Counted from the first letter of the stretch, positions 9,132 to 18,195 are shown. The stretch: 64,000 nt of DNA from an uncultured Prevotella sp. (GCA_937889855.1 CALBYK010000206.1:1-64000); one strand, 5' to 3'. The notes: a model not told the origin generated them from the sequence alone. Translations and numbers: made by a program.

Positions 9132-10076
9132 TCACGATTTCCAGCGCCATGTCTTCTTGAGCTGGCGTCCGAGCCGACCTATCACCATTGTGATTTTGTG
9201 CGGCGACATCTCCTTTCCGCCGATGATGAGCAGCACGGCGGCGAGGATGAGCACAATGCCAAGGGCAAGGTTGGCGGTGAATTTCTCGCCAAAGAGCAGC
9301 ACGCCAATGGCCACTGCCGTCATCGGCTCCAGCGCGCCCATGATGGCGGTAGGCGTGGAGCCTATGTCGTGCACGGCAACCACCATGAGCACGAGCGACA
9401 GCACCGTGGGCAACACGGCGAGCTGAAAGGCGAAGAGCCACTCACGCGGCGTGGCAAGAGGCTGCACCATCTCGCCCATGGCAAGCGTCAGGCCGAAGAT
9501 TGTGAGCACGCCGAACAGGAGGACGTAGAACGTGAGCTTTATTGACGAGAGCCTCAGCGACGACTTGTTCACGACGACGATGTAGACGGCATACGTGAGC
9601 GACGATATCATGACAAGCGTCACGCCCCACGCGCTCAGCGCCGCTCCGTCCGAAGTCTGGTTGAGCAGGGCTATGCCGGCAAGCGAGAGGACTATCGACG
9701 CCACCGTGGCTGCCGTGACTTTCTCGCGGAAGAAAACGGCCATTATCACCGCCACCATCACTGGATAGACAAAAAGCAGCGTGGAGGCTATGCCCACGTC
9801 CATGTAGTTGAAGCTGAAGTAGAGCGACGACGACGACGACCCCATCAGCACGCCCAGGACGGCAAGCGTGCCGAGCTCGCGGCATGTCAGGGCGAACGAC
9901 TTGCGCTGCACCGCCATCATCAGGCCAAGGATTATTGCCGCGATTCCGAAACGGTAGAAGAGCGTGGAGTTGGCGGTGAGTCCGTCGGCATATAGGTTCA
10001 TTGCACCTAACGGATTGGTGCCGTAGCACACAGCTGCGGCGATGCCGCATATGGTGCCCCTTAGTTTTGAGTTCAT
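9132..10076 (-). CDS. DMT-superfamily (EamA) transporter
   Basis: 314 residues with about ten hydrophobic segments in two homologous halves, the usual EamA fold of the drug/metabolite transporter superfamily. The second half contains the characteristic GALEPMTAVAIGVLLFGEKFT segment, the first SLYFSFNYMDVGIASTLLFVYPVMVA. Substrate cannot be deduced. It is the first gene in line with the MacAB-like operon, 42 bases upstream of the ATPase, so it may be co-transcribed, though a functional link is only inferred. The minus strand carries TACTTTTG about 30 bases upstream of the start. Confidence 0.88.
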   Translation of the reverse strand: MNSKLRGTICGIAAAVCYGTNPLGAMNLYADGLTANSTLFYRFGIAAIILGLMMAVQRKSFALTCRELGTLAVLGVLMGSSSSSLYFSFNYMDVGIASTLLFVYPVMVAVIMAVFFREKVTAATVASIVLSLAGIALLNQTSDGAALSAWGVTLVMISSLTYAVYIVVVNKSSLRLSSIKLTFYVLLFGVLTIFGLTLAMGEMVQPLATPREWLFAFQLAVLPTVLSLVLMVVAVHDIGSTPTAIMGALEPMTAVAIGVLLFGEKFTANLALGIVLILAAVLLIIGGKEMSPHKITMVIGRLGRQLKKTWRWKS

Positions 10077-10143
10077 GTATGAGTGTAAAATGATTGTTTC
10101 TGCCTACAAAAGTAACAAAAAATTATGGTCAAGGACATAAAAA

Positions 10144-10178
10144 ACGCCAGATAATAGTGTTGGCTATTAATCTGGCGT
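10144..10178 (-). terminator. Rho-independent terminator of the M23 peptidase gene
   Basis: ACGCCAGAT (10144-10152) pairs with ATCTGGCGT (10170-10178), extended inside by AATAG/CTATT. On the minus strand the stem is followed by TTTTTT. Confidence 0.85.
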
Positions 10179-10237
10179 CCGAATCTAATATATAATATGG
10201 TAAAACATTGACTATACCCGAACCTTGCCCTGAGGCA

Positions 10238-11185
10238 TCAGGAATATCTGAGAATCTGTCCTGGGCGCAGGCGCATTGTCTTTGATATGTGGTTGAGCTT
10301 GCAAATCTTGTCTATCGTCACACCGCGCTTCTTGGCTATAGTCTCAAGTGTCTCGCCCTTTGCAACCTTGTGATACTGCACCTGGTCCTCCAGACCCGAC
10401 GTCATGCGGTTGTTGGTGGCGAAGTCGTCAGACGAGTTGGCCCTGGCGATTGTTGAGCCGTCCTGCTTGCCGCGCAGACGCGTGGCGTTTGCCGACTCGG
10501 CGTCGTACGAAGCACGGTTGAAGGCGTAGTAGTCGCCCGTGACATCCTGCTCGCGGAAGTCGAACATCAGCGCCGGGTTCAGAGCCACGCCACACAGACG
10601 CGTCTCGAAGTGGAGGTGTGAGCCTGTGCTTCGCCCGGTGTTGCCGCCAAGACCTATCACGTCGCCCGCACGCACTTCCTGGTTTTCCTCGACAAGTTGC
10701 TTTGAGAGGTGCCCGTAGATGGTTTCCAGGCCGTTGTTGTGGCGGATGACGATGTACTTGCCGTAGCCGCCGCCCTCGTAGCGCACGATGCGCACCTTTC
10801 CGGAGAATGCGGCGCGGATGGTGTCGCCGATATATACCTTGATGTCAAGCCCCTTGTGCTGGCGTCCCCAGCGCGAGCCGAAATTGCTTGTTATGACGCG
10901 GCTCGTGGTGGGCATGCAGAAATGGCGGAGGTCGATGCGGTAGTTCTCGGGCAGCTCTGTGGCGCGGTGGGCGTACTTGTTGTCCCAGTTGGCATAGAGC
11001 TCGGCAGCCGGCGACTCCGACTCTTCCCTCATTGCTATGTTGCGGAGCATTATGGTGTCTACAGCCGCCATCTTGCGGTCAACGGGAGCTTGGCGGGCAA
11101 GAAGGTCCTGGCCATGCGCCGGTATCGCTGCGACAGCGAGCATTAGTGATATTGCAAGTTTTTTTACTGTTTTCTTTAAATTCAT
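10238..11185 (-). CDS. M23-family metallopeptidase with C-terminal LysM domain
   Basis: 315 residues. A signal peptide (about 1-26, ending AIPAHGQ) leads a mature periplasmic or outer-membrane-associated protein. The peptidase M23/LytM core shows the zinc-ligand motifs HKGLD and HLHFE with GRSTGSHLHFETR before the latter. The C-terminal 45 residues (YHKVAKGETLETIAKKRGVT...LRPGQILRYS) form a LysM peptidoglycan-binding domain. Expected role: peptidoglycan endopeptidase or a regulator of one in cell separation. The second half of the first zinc motif (HxxxD) and the HxH are both present, so it is probably catalytically active rather than an EnvC/NlpD-type pseudoenzyme. Monocistronic, with its own terminator. 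Confidence 0.93.
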   Translation of the reverse strand: MNLKKTVKKLAISLMLAVAAIPAHGQDLLARQAPVDRKMAAVDTIMLRNIAMREESESPAAELYANWDNKYAHRATELPENYRIDLRHFCMPTTSRVITSNFGSRWGRQHKGLDIKVYIGDTIRAAFSGKVRIVRYEGGGYGKYIVIRHNNGLETIYGHLSKQLVEENQEVRAGDVIGLGGNTGRSTGSHLHFETRLCGVALNPALMFDFREQDVTGDYYAFNRASYDAESANATRLRGKQDGSTIARANSSDDFATNNRMTSGLEDQVQYHKVAKGETLETIAKKRGVTIDKICKLNHISKTMRLRPGQILRYS

Positions 11186-11523
11186 TTCGTTAGACTCGTT
11201 TTAAGATTGGAATGAGTTTATCATTCCTTCAAAAGGTGGTCGTTGAACAAGAAAGGTGTTCAACATCATTTTTGTAATGCAGAGATAGCATTTTTGTAAT
11301 TGCAATGCAAAGGTACTCAAAATATTACACATTATTGCAATATCGCGCGTGGATTAACAGTTTTTGTAACAGATTTAACAATTAAGGCACATTTATTGTT
11401 CTCTATCAGAACTCGAAGGCAGGGATTAATCCTTCGCGGAGTCCTACGGTCTCCGCAAAGGACAAGTTGTAGGCTATCACTCCAAATGCCGTACGGGCCT
11501 TCCTTTTTTTCACCTTCTCAAAT
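11186..11523. other. non-coding stretch upstream of the M23 gene
   Basis: No gene is seen. A minus-strand TACCTTTG (11308-11315) is a likely -7 element for the M23 gene, giving a leader of about 115 nt. That leader contains an inverted repeat GTTGAAC/GTTCAAC (11242-11248, 11258-11264) and two near-copies of CATTTTTGTAAT. At 11430-11462 there is a 12-bp hairpin with one mismatch (TCCTTCGCGGAG / CTCCGCAAAGGA) of unknown role. Confidence 0.6.
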
Positions 11524-11634
11524 TTCAACACTTATTACAAGGCTTCGGTAGCGCTGTTACTAAAGTCTGGTAACACTGTTACAAGGCTTTGGTAACGGTG
11601 CTACCCTGCATTGGTAACGAGCAGCACGCGAAAT
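11524..11634. repeat. array A: 22-bp-period palindromic repeats after recG
   Basis: Units start at 11547, 11569, 11591 and 11613, exactly 22 bases apart, with a degenerate unit about 23 bases before the first. Cores read GGTAGCGCTGTTACT, GGTAACACTGTTACA, GGTAACGGTGCTACC and GGTAACGAGCAGCAC. Each core approximates the palindrome GGTAACnnnGTTACC; the spacer is 7-8 bases, often AAGGCTTT-like. The array begins at the recG stop codon. The same unit recurs at 48602-48726. Confidence 0.8.
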
Positions 11635-13730
11635 CAAGATATCGCAGCCCAGTTGATGTTGGTGTTGCGCAGTTCCCTGAGCCTTCGCCACAGCATCGCA
11701 TACTCTGGCGAAGAGCATGTCGGGTCGGCGTCGATTATCTTCTGCGCCTCGTCGCGGGCAAGCTGCACGAGCTGTCCGTCGCGGGCAATGTCGGCAATCT
11801 TGAGGTCGAAGGCTATGCCGCTCTGCTGCGTCCCCTCAAGGTCGCCCGGGCCGCGCAGCTTGAGGTCGGCCTCGGCTATGCGGAACCCGTCGTTGGTGTC
11901 GCACATTATGTCAATGCGCTTGCGCGTCACGTCCGACAGCTTGTATGTAGTGACAAGTATGCAGTAGCTCTGCTCAGCACCGCGCCCCACACGCCCGCGC
12001 AGCTGGTGGAGCTGCGAGAGTCCGAAGCGCTGCGCGTCGAGAATAATCATCACCGAGGCGTTAGGCACGTTCACGCCCACCTCTATCACGGTCGTGGCGA
12101 CAAGAATCTGCGTCTCGCCTCTGACAAACTTCTGCATCTCGGCATCCTTCTCCGCCGGTTTCATCTTGCCGTGCACGCGGCTTATGTGGAACTCGGGGAA
12201 TATGTCGCACAGCGCGGCATACCCGTCCTCAAGATTCTTGAGGTCGCTCTTCTCGCTCTCGGTTATGAGCGGATAGACCACATACACCTGCCGCCCGAGG
12301 CGTATCTGCTGCCGGATGCCGTTGTAGAGCGATGTCATCTGGTTGTCGTAGCGGTGGATGGTCTGCACGGGCTTGCGTCCAGGCGGCAGCTCGTCGATGA
12401 CGCTCACGTCAAGGTCGCCGTAGATGGTCATGGCGAGTGTGCGCGGAATAGGCGTGGCGGTCATCACAAGGATGTGCGGCGGGTTCTCGCTCTTTGCCCA
12501 CAGCCGGGCACGCTGCGCCACACCGAAGCGGTGCTGCTCGTCAATCACGGCAACACCAAGGCGCTGGAAACGCACCGTGTCCTCAAGGACGGCGTGCGTG
12601 CCCACGAGTATCTTCACGTTGCCCGAGAGCAGGCCGTCGAGCACCTCCTTGCGCCGCTTGCCCTTCACCATGCCCGTAAGGAGCTCCACACGCACGTCCA
12701 TGCCGGCAAGAAACTCATTGATTGTGGCGAGATGCTGCTCGGCGAGAATCTCCGTAGGCGCCATGATGCACGCCTGGAAGCCGTTGCCCAGGGCTATGAG
12801 CATGGTCATCAGCGCCACGAGGGTCTTGCCCGAGCCCACGTCGCCCTGCAGAAGGCGGTTCATCTGCCGTCCGGAGCACATGTCGTCGCGTATCTCGTGC
12901 ATAACGCGCTTCTGCGCCCCGGTGAGCTCAAACTTCAGGTTGGTGGTGTAGAAGGTGTTGAAGTCGGCTCCCACACGGTTGAAGATATAGCCGCGGTACT
13001 TGCGGCGGTGGTCACTGGCGTAGCGCAGAATGTTGAGCTGCACGTAGAACAGTTCCTCAAACTTGAGCCTCTCCCGCGCCTTCTGCATCTCGACGGCGTT
13101 CTTGGGATAGTGTATGCAGCGCATGGCGGTGTCGCGCGAGACGAGGTGAAGGCGCCGCGTTATAAAGCCAGGCAAGGTCTCGGGCAGCGGCTCGCCGATT
13201 CGCTGGAGCATGGTCTTGACAATCTTCTCCAGCGAGCGCGACGTCATGCCGCGTTTCTTCATCAGCTCCGTCGTCGAGTAGTAGGGCTGCATGCCCATCT
13301 CGGAGAGCTTAAGCTCAGAGGCACGGTCAATCTCGGGATGGGAAAACTGGAAGCGCCCGTTGAACACCGTAGGTCGCCCGAACACAATATATTCCTCGCC
13401 CACCTTGTAGGCGTTGTACACATACTGCGCTCCCGAGAACCACACGAGGTCCACCACCCCATGCCCGTCGGAGAAATGGGCCACCACACGCTTCTTGCGC
13501 GCCGACATCTCAAACTCCTCAAACGAGAGTATCCGGCCCCGTATCTGCACGAAGGGCATGTCGGCGGTAAGCTCGCTGATGGCATAGATGCGGCTCCTGT
13601 CCACATATTTATATGGATAGTTCTCGAGCAGGTCGCCCCAGGTATGCACGTCAAGCTCCTTGCTGAAGATTTCCTTGCGGCTGGGTCCGACACCAGGCAG
13701 ATACATTATGTCCTGGGAGAGAATGTTCAT
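11634..13730 (-). CDS. recG: ATP-dependent DNA helicase RecG
   Basis: 698 residues, normal for RecG. The N-terminal wedge region has an OB-fold (IRGRILSFEEFEMSARKKRVVAHFSDG) for replication fork binding. The superfamily 2 helicase core has LLQGDVGSGKTLVAL (Walker A) and VAVIDEQHRFGVAQR (DEQH-type motif II), plus MTATPIPRTLAM (motif III) and QLRGRVGRGAEQSYC (motif VI). RecG remodels stalled forks and branch-migrates Holliday junctions. It sits 37 bases downstream of ispD on the same strand and may share a transcript with the DJ-1 and ispD genes. Its 3' flank is an unusual 22-bp repeat array. Confidence 0.97.
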   Translation of the reverse strand: MNILSQDIMYLPGVGPSRKEIFSKELDVHTWGDLLENYPYKYVDRSRIYAISELTADMPFVQIRGRILSFEEFEMSARKKRVVAHFSDGHGVVDLVWFSGAQYVYNAYKVGEEYIVFGRPTVFNGRFQFSHPEIDRASELKLSEMGMQPYYSTTELMKKRGMTSRSLEKIVKTMLQRIGEPLPETLPGFITRRLHLVSRDTAMRCIHYPKNAVEMQKARERLKFEELFYVQLNILRYASDHRRKYRGYIFNRVGADFNTFYTTNLKFELTGAQKRVMHEIRDDMCSGRQMNRLLQGDVGSGKTLVALMTMLIALGNGFQACIMAPTEILAEQHLATINEFLAGMDVRVELLTGMVKGKRRKEVLDGLLSGNVKILVGTHAVLEDTVRFQRLGVAVIDEQHRFGVAQRARLWAKSENPPHILVMTATPIPRTLAMTIYGDLDVSVIDELPPGRKPVQTIHRYDNQMTSLYNGIRQQIRLGRQVYVVYPLITESEKSDLKNLEDGYAALCDIFPEFHISRVHGKMKPAEKDAEMQKFVRGETQILVATTVIEVGVNVPNASVMIILDAQRFGLSQLHQLRGRVGRGAEQSYCILVTTYKLSDVTRKRIDIMCDTNDGFRIAEADLKLRGPGDLEGTQQSGIAFDLKIADIARDGQLVQLARDEAQKIIDADPTCSSPEYAMLWRRLRELRNTNINWAAIS

Positions 13731-13767
13731 CTTTGAATACTGCGAGTTGTTTCTTTTGAGCCAAGAG

Positions 13768-14439
13768 TCATGAGTCCTTAATCATCGCTTCCGCCACGAT
13801 GAGGTCGAACGGAGTCGTGAGCTTTATGTTCTCGCGGTTGCCGTCAACCATTGTCACCTTGCCGCCCATGGCCTCCACCACCGACGCGTCGTCGGTGAAA
13901 GCGTCACTGTAAGGCTGGCCGAAAGCGCGCTTGAGCAGCTGCGCCTGAAACGCCTGCGGAGTCTGCACCGTGCGGTAGTCGTTGCGCTGCACGTTGTAGC
14001 CCCCGTCGTCGGTGACACGCCGCAGGGTGTCGGTGACAGGCAGGACGGGCAGCGCAGCGCCATACTGCCGCGCCGCCTCAAAGCAGCGCGCTATTGTTTC
14101 CACCGACACGAACGGGCGCACACCGTCGTGTATGCCCACCACGCCATCGGCGTCGTCGGGCACGGCTGCCACACCGTTCTGCGACGAGTTGAAGCGTGTC
14201 GCGCCACCGTCAACAACCGTGTGTCCAATGCTGAAATGATGTTTCTCGCAGAGCTGCCGCCAGTAGGCCTGCTGCTCGTGCGGAAGGACAAGGATTATCT
14301 GCAGAGAGTCGCTGTACTCGCGGAAACGCTCCATGGTGCGCATCAGCACCGGCCGGCCGTCCAGCGGAAGAAACTGCTTGGGCAGGTCACCGCCCATGCG
14401 CAGCCCCTTGCCGCCAGCTACAATTATTATGTAGTCCAT
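13768..14439 (-). CDS. ispD: 2-C-methyl-D-erythritol 4-phosphate cytidylyltransferase
   Basis: 223 residues. The nucleotidyltransferase N-terminus IIVAGGKGLRMGGDLPKQF (5-23) carries the glycine/basic CTP-binding loop, and HDGVRPFVS plus TDDASVVEAMGGKV are the conserved later motifs. IspD makes CDP-methylerythritol in the MEP isoprenoid pathway; dxr of the same pathway is also present in this window (58400-59557). It starts 19 bases after the DJ-1 family gene ends and is followed by recG at 37 bases. Confidence 0.96.
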   Translation of the reverse strand: MDYIIIVAGGKGLRMGGDLPKQFLPLDGRPVLMRTMERFREYSDSLQIILVLPHEQQAYWRQLCEKHHFSIGHTVVDGGATRFNSSQNGVAAVPDDADGVVGIHDGVRPFVSVETIARCFEAARQYGAALPVLPVTDTLRRVTDDGGYNVQRNDYRTVQTPQAFQAQLLKRAFGQPYSDAFTDDASVVEAMGGKVTMVDGNRENIKLTTPFDLIVAEAMIKDS

Positions 14440-14458
14440 AATGTCCCTAAATTTAAAG

Positions 14459-15127
14459 TCACACGTACATCATGCCTTCCTTTAGGCTTGCCACCACATG
14501 CTCGGGCTTGAACTGCCCGAGAAGCGTGTAGGCATACTCGAGCGTCGCGCCCGGACCCTTGCCGGTAACAATGTTGCCGTCAACGGTGCACTGGGCTGCC
14601 GTGTACTCGGCGCCGTCGAGTTCACGCTCAAAGCCGGGATAGCACGTGGCACGCTTGCCACGCAGCAGTCCGAGATGCCCGAGCACCATCGGACCAGCGC
14701 ATATAGCCCCTATGAGCTTGCCCTTCGCGGCATGTGCCGAGAGTGCGCGGCGCACGCCCTCATGCTCGTCTATGTTCTTCGCGCCAGGCATGCCGCCTGG
14801 AATGAGCAGCAGGTCGGCGTCAGAAAAGTCGGCGCCGCCAAAGAGCAAGTCGGCCTTCACTTCCACTCCATGAGCCGAGACAACCTTCGCGTTGCCGCTT
14901 ATGCTCACCGTCTTCACTTCCAAACCTCCGCGACGCAGCACGTCAACGGGTCCCAACGCCTCGATGTCCTCGAAGCCGTCGGCAAGAAATTCGTATACTT
15001 TTGCCATATCGTCAGCTTTTACAACAGGTTTGCTTCTTTCCTTTGTCTTCGGACGCAGGACTCCGAACGGGTCGGCCGTCCGCTCGTCCTCTTCGTCTTT
15101 CTTCTTAAGAGAATAGAATCGTGCCAT
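14459..15127 (-). CDS. DJ-1/PfpI family protein with N-terminal extension
   Basis: 222 residues. The DJ-1/PfpI/class I glutamine amidotransferase-like domain begins at Met41 (AKVYEFLADGFEDIEALGPV) and includes the nucleophile elbow GAICAGPMVLG with its cysteine, and an oxidative-stress-type Glu in FEDIE. Such proteins act as glyoxalase/deglycase, chaperone or stress proteins; the specific role here is unknown. Residues 1-40 are a charged extension absent from typical members. I kept the outer start because a TAAGTTTG promoter box lies about 35 bases upstream of it; the alternative start is at 15007. First gene of the line leading to ispD and recG. Confidence 0.85.
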   Translation of the reverse strand: MARFYSLKKKDEEDERTADPFGVLRPKTKERSKPVVKADDMAKVYEFLADGFEDIEALGPVDVLRRGGLEVKTVSISGNAKVVSAHGVEVKADLLFGGADFSDADLLLIPGGMPGAKNIDEHEGVRRALSAHAAKGKLIGAICAGPMVLGHLGLLRGKRATCYPGFERELDGAEYTAAQCTVDGNIVTGKGPGATLEYAYTLLGQFKPEHVVASLKEGMMYV

Positions 15128-15198
15128 ATGTCTGTCGTTTTTAATGTTATAACTATTGCAAACTTACTCATTTTTTTTCAATTATGCGATAATTTCCG

Positions 15199-15206
15199 TA
15201 CTTTTG
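15199..15206 (+). promoter_or_regulatory. -7 element for nadK, beside a divergent box for the DJ-1 gene
   Basis: TACTTTTG on the plus strand, about 65 bases before the nadK ATG, with a weak TTTC 19 bases upstream. About 40 bases to the left the minus strand carries TAAGTTTG, so the two transcription units share a compact divergent promoter region. Confidence 0.6.
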
Positions 15207-15270
15207 TATATACTAAACCGGCTCCACGCGTGACAACGGGTGCCACAAACGAACTATACATATATACTCA

Positions 15271-16158
15271 ATGACGACAAACAAGCATCTGACATTCGCC
15301 ATATTCGGCAACTCTTTCCAGCCACGAAAGTCGCACTCCCTTCTGTGCGTGCTCGACTTTCTGCGCAAACATGGGGCAAGAGCCATCTTCGACCGCCCTT
15401 TCCACGACTTCCTCACCAACGAGCAGGGCCTCGACCTTGGCGACGTGGGCACGTTCGACGGTGACAGCTTCACAGCCGACTTCGTAATATCCATGGGCGG
15501 TGACGGCACGTTCCTCAAGTCGGCCGTGCGCGTGGGCACGAAAGCCATACCTCTCATAGGCGTCAACATGGGACGGCTGGGGTTCCTCGCCGACGTGCTG
15601 CCAGGCGAGGTGGACACAGCCCTGCAAGCCGTGCTGGACGGCAACTACAACATAGAGCAACACACCGCAATAAAGGCAGAAACCTCAGGAGGCGACTTCG
15701 AGGGCTGCCACTATGCCCTCAACGACATAGCCGTGCTCAAGCGCGACGTGGCGTCAATGATAAGCATACGTACATGCATTGACGACAGCTACCTCGTCAC
15801 CTACCAGGCAGACGGGCTGATAGTGACTACCCCCACCGGCTCCACTGCCTACTCCCTGTCCAACGGCGGCCCCATAATCGTGCCGCAGACACGCACCCTG
15901 TGCCTCACGCCCGTCGCGCCCCACAGCCTCAACATACGCCCTATCGTCATCAGCGACTCAAGCACGGTGAAGCTTGAGGTGGAGTCGCGCTCGCACAACT
16001 ACCTCATCGCAGTCGACGGACGCAGCTACACCATGCACGAAGGCTCCACGGTGACCATCAGCAAGGCACCGTTCGTAACCAACATCGTGAAGCCAAACGG
16101 CCGACGCTACTTCTCGTCACTACGCGAGAAGATGATGTGGGGGGCCGACAAGAGATGA
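15271..16158 (+). CDS. nadK: NAD kinase
   Basis: 295 residues. The hallmark GGDG is at 76-79 within VISMGGDGTFLKSA; the NE/ND motif is NDIAVLKRD (151-159), and DGLIVTTPTGSTAYSLSNGG (181-200) completes the conserved set. The enzyme phosphorylates NAD to NADP in the cytoplasm. Divergent from the DJ-1/ispD/recG line; the ABC exporter gene follows after 100 bases. Confidence 0.97.
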   Translation: MTTNKHLTFAIFGNSFQPRKSHSLLCVLDFLRKHGARAIFDRPFHDFLTNEQGLDLGDVGTFDGDSFTADFVISMGGDGTFLKSAVRVGTKAIPLIGVNMGRLGFLADVLPGEVDTALQAVLDGNYNIEQHTAIKAETSGGDFEGCHYALNDIAVLKRDVASMISIRTCIDDSYLVTYQADGLIVTTPTGSTAYSLSNGGPIIVPQTRTLCLTPVAPHSLNIRPIVISDSSTVKLEVESRSHNYLIAVDGRSYTMHEGSTVTISKAPFVTNIVKPNGRRYFSSLREKMMWGADKR

Positions 16159-16258
16159 CCGCAGACTGCCAGCAATTGAGCAGAAACACAACCATAGCCA
16201 ATGTTTCCCGGCTTGGAACCATGACTGTCATTCTCCAATATTCAACACTCAGCCTACT

Positions 16259-17911
16259 ATGAAGTTACTATCTCTCCCCAACACCAAATATCCCGCCCGC
16301 ACAATCATCTCATGGTTGTGGCTCCAGTGGAGCGGCAACCATCTGCAGGCCGTGCTCAACGCCGCCATCGGCATTGCCGATGTGGCGCTGAGCCTGGCGC
16401 AGGTGTGGGCGGTGAAGCGTGCCATCGACATAGCTGCCGGCAACACCGAGGGCTCCATCTACTGGGCCGTGGCAACGATGGCGACACTCATCCTCGGCAG
16501 CTTCGCCGTGAACATTGCCGGGGTGTGGGTGCGCAACATTCTCGGCATACGCGCCCAAAACCGCATGCAGCAGCACATGCTCGGACGCATAATGCTGTCG
16601 GAGTGGCACAGCAAGTCGCACCACCACTCAGGCGACATACTCAACCGCCTTGAATTCGACGTGTCAACCGTGGTGACCTTCCTCACCGAGACAATACCCA
16701 GCACGCTGTCAACGATAATGATGTTCATAGGAGCATTCGCATGCCTGTTTGCCATGGACCACGTGCTCGCCGTGCTCCTTGTGGCCATCATTCCACTTTT
16801 TCTTGCCATGAGCAAGATATACATGCGGCAGATGCGCCGACTCACACGCCTGGTACGCGACTCCGACAGCAACGTGCAGGCCACAATGCAGGAAACCATA
16901 CAACACCGCATGGTGATAAAGACTCTCGAGGCAAGCCGCGACATGGTGGCACGCCTCGAGCGCACACAGGCGCAACTGCGGAAGAATGTCGTCAGGCGCA
17001 CGTCGTTCTCAGTGTTCTCCAACTTCATACTCAACTTCGGGTTCGCCCTCGGATATCTCATAGCCTTCCTTTGGGCGGCGGTGCGCATGGCAGCTGGCAC
17101 ACTGACATTCGGAGGCATGACGGCATTCCTGCAACTCGTCAACAAGATACAGTCGCCGGCACGCAGCCTCACCAAGCTCGCACCGGCTTTCGTAGGCGTA
17201 TTCACGGCAGCCGAACGGCTCATGGAACTTGAGGACGAGCCCATGGAGCAGCAAGGCGACCCCATAAACATGGCAGCGCCCTGCGGACTGCGGCTCGACG
17301 ACATCACCTACCGCTACGAGGACGGCACACGCGACGTCATCTCACATCTCTCGTTCGACTTCCGACCTGGGTCGTGCACGGCAATACTCGGCGAGACCGG
17401 AGCCGGAAAGACCACCCTGGTGCGCATGCTGCTGTCGCTTGCGAAACCGCAACGCGGAAAAATCAGTATATATAATAATGTGGAGGAACACGCGCTGTCA
17501 CCGCTCTTGAGATGCAACTTCGTATATGTGCCGCAAGGCAACACATTGATGAGCGGAACCATACGCGACAATCTGCTGCTTGGCAAACCGACGGCAACAG
17601 ACGACGAGATGCGCGACGCGCTGTCACGCAGCTGCGCCGACTTCGTGTTCGGCCTGCCCAACGGACTTGACACACGATGCGGAGAACAAGGGGGAGGCCT
17701 GTCAGAAGGACAGGCGCAGCGAATAGCCATCGCAAGGGCACTGCTGCGCAACCGGCAGATAATGGTGTTTGACGAAGCCACGTCGGCTCTCGATGGCGAG
17801 ACCGAGTGCCGCCTGCTCCGCAACATTCTTGCCGAAAACAGCCACACGGTCATCTTCATCACGCACCGGCCTGCCGTGCTTGAATACTGCACGGAGCAAC
17901 TAAGGCTGTAG
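16259..17911 (+). CDS. ABC exporter, fused membrane and ATPase domains
   Basis: 550 residues. Six transmembrane helices make the N-terminal exporter domain (about 1-310). The ATPase domain has Walker A GETGAGKTTLV (about 381-391), a Q-loop region FVYVPQGN, signature GGLSEGQAQRIAIARAL, Walker B IMVFDEATSALD and switch histidine FITHRP. The signature reads LSEGQ instead of LSGGQ, a frequent variant in lipid and peptide exporters. It works as a homodimer or heterodimer; no partner gene is adjacent. MsbA-like lipid export or peptide export are both possible; the substrate cannot be assigned. Confidence 0.93.
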   Translation: MKLLSLPNTKYPARTIISWLWLQWSGNHLQAVLNAAIGIADVALSLAQVWAVKRAIDIAAGNTEGSIYWAVATMATLILGSFAVNIAGVWVRNILGIRAQNRMQQHMLGRIMLSEWHSKSHHHSGDILNRLEFDVSTVVTFLTETIPSTLSTIMMFIGAFACLFAMDHVLAVLLVAIIPLFLAMSKIYMRQMRRLTRLVRDSDSNVQATMQETIQHRMVIKTLEASRDMVARLERTQAQLRKNVVRRTSFSVFSNFILNFGFALGYLIAFLWAAVRMAAGTLTFGGMTAFLQLVNKIQSPARSLTKLAPAFVGVFTAAERLMELEDEPMEQQGDPINMAAPCGLRLDDITYRYEDGTRDVISHLSFDFRPGSCTAILGETGAGKTTLVRMLLSLAKPQRGKISIYNNVEEHALSPLLRCNFVYVPQGNTLMSGTIRDNLLLGKPTATDDEMRDALSRSCADFVFGLPNGLDTRCGEQGGGLSEGQAQRIAIARALLRNRQIMVFDEATSALDGETECRLLRNILAENSHTVIFITHRPAVLEYCTEQLRL

Positions 17912-18060
17912 TGGCACGCCGGACCGTTCGGCAAACCGAAGGGTGACACTTCTTTAAAAAAAATAGAAATAAGACAGATCCTTTCACCACAAAGCTGCCC
18001 AAGTATCGTAGTTAGGCAAAACACAATGAAAGGAAGCTGTTACGAAAAGTGAAGACATAA

Positions 18061-18092
18061 AAAAAGGAGAGAAGCGAACTTCTCTCCTTTTT
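18061..18092. terminator. terminator of tRNA-Leu, possibly bidirectional
   Basis: Perfect 14-bp stem AAAAAGGAGAGAAG (18061-18074) with CTTCTCTCCTTTTT (18079-18092) around a CGAA tetraloop. On the minus strand it starts three bases after the tRNA 3' end and ends in a T run. Confidence 0.9.
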
Positions 18093-18094
18093 AG

Positions 18095-18176
18095 TACCCA
18101 GACCCGGGATCGAACCGGGATGGATTGCTCCACTGGTGTTTGAGACCAGCGCGTCTACCGATTCCGCCATCTGGGC
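18095..18176 (-). tRNA. tRNA-Leu (anticodon CAA)
   Basis: 82 nt on the minus strand. The acceptor stem GCCCAGA pairs with TCTGGGT, followed by discriminator A. The anticodon stem CTGGT/ACCAG encloses the loop CTCAAAC, so the anticodon is CAA, reading UUG. The long variable arm (TGGAGCAATCCA) is the class II feature of tRNA-Leu. The T-arm has GGTTCGATCC. The CCA end is not encoded. Confidence 0.96.
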
Positions 18177-18195
18177 GTTGGCGTTTTTGCGAGTG

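Noticed and set aside
11524..11634. CRISPR array
   Set aside because: The 22-bp period leaves no room for unique 30-bp spacers, the units are degenerate and there are no cas genes.
11589..13736. 715-codon open frame on the plus strand opposite recG
   Set aside because: It is exactly antisense to a clear RecG, has no family resemblance and is full of His, Val, Arg and Leu, as expected from reading a GC-rich gene backwards.
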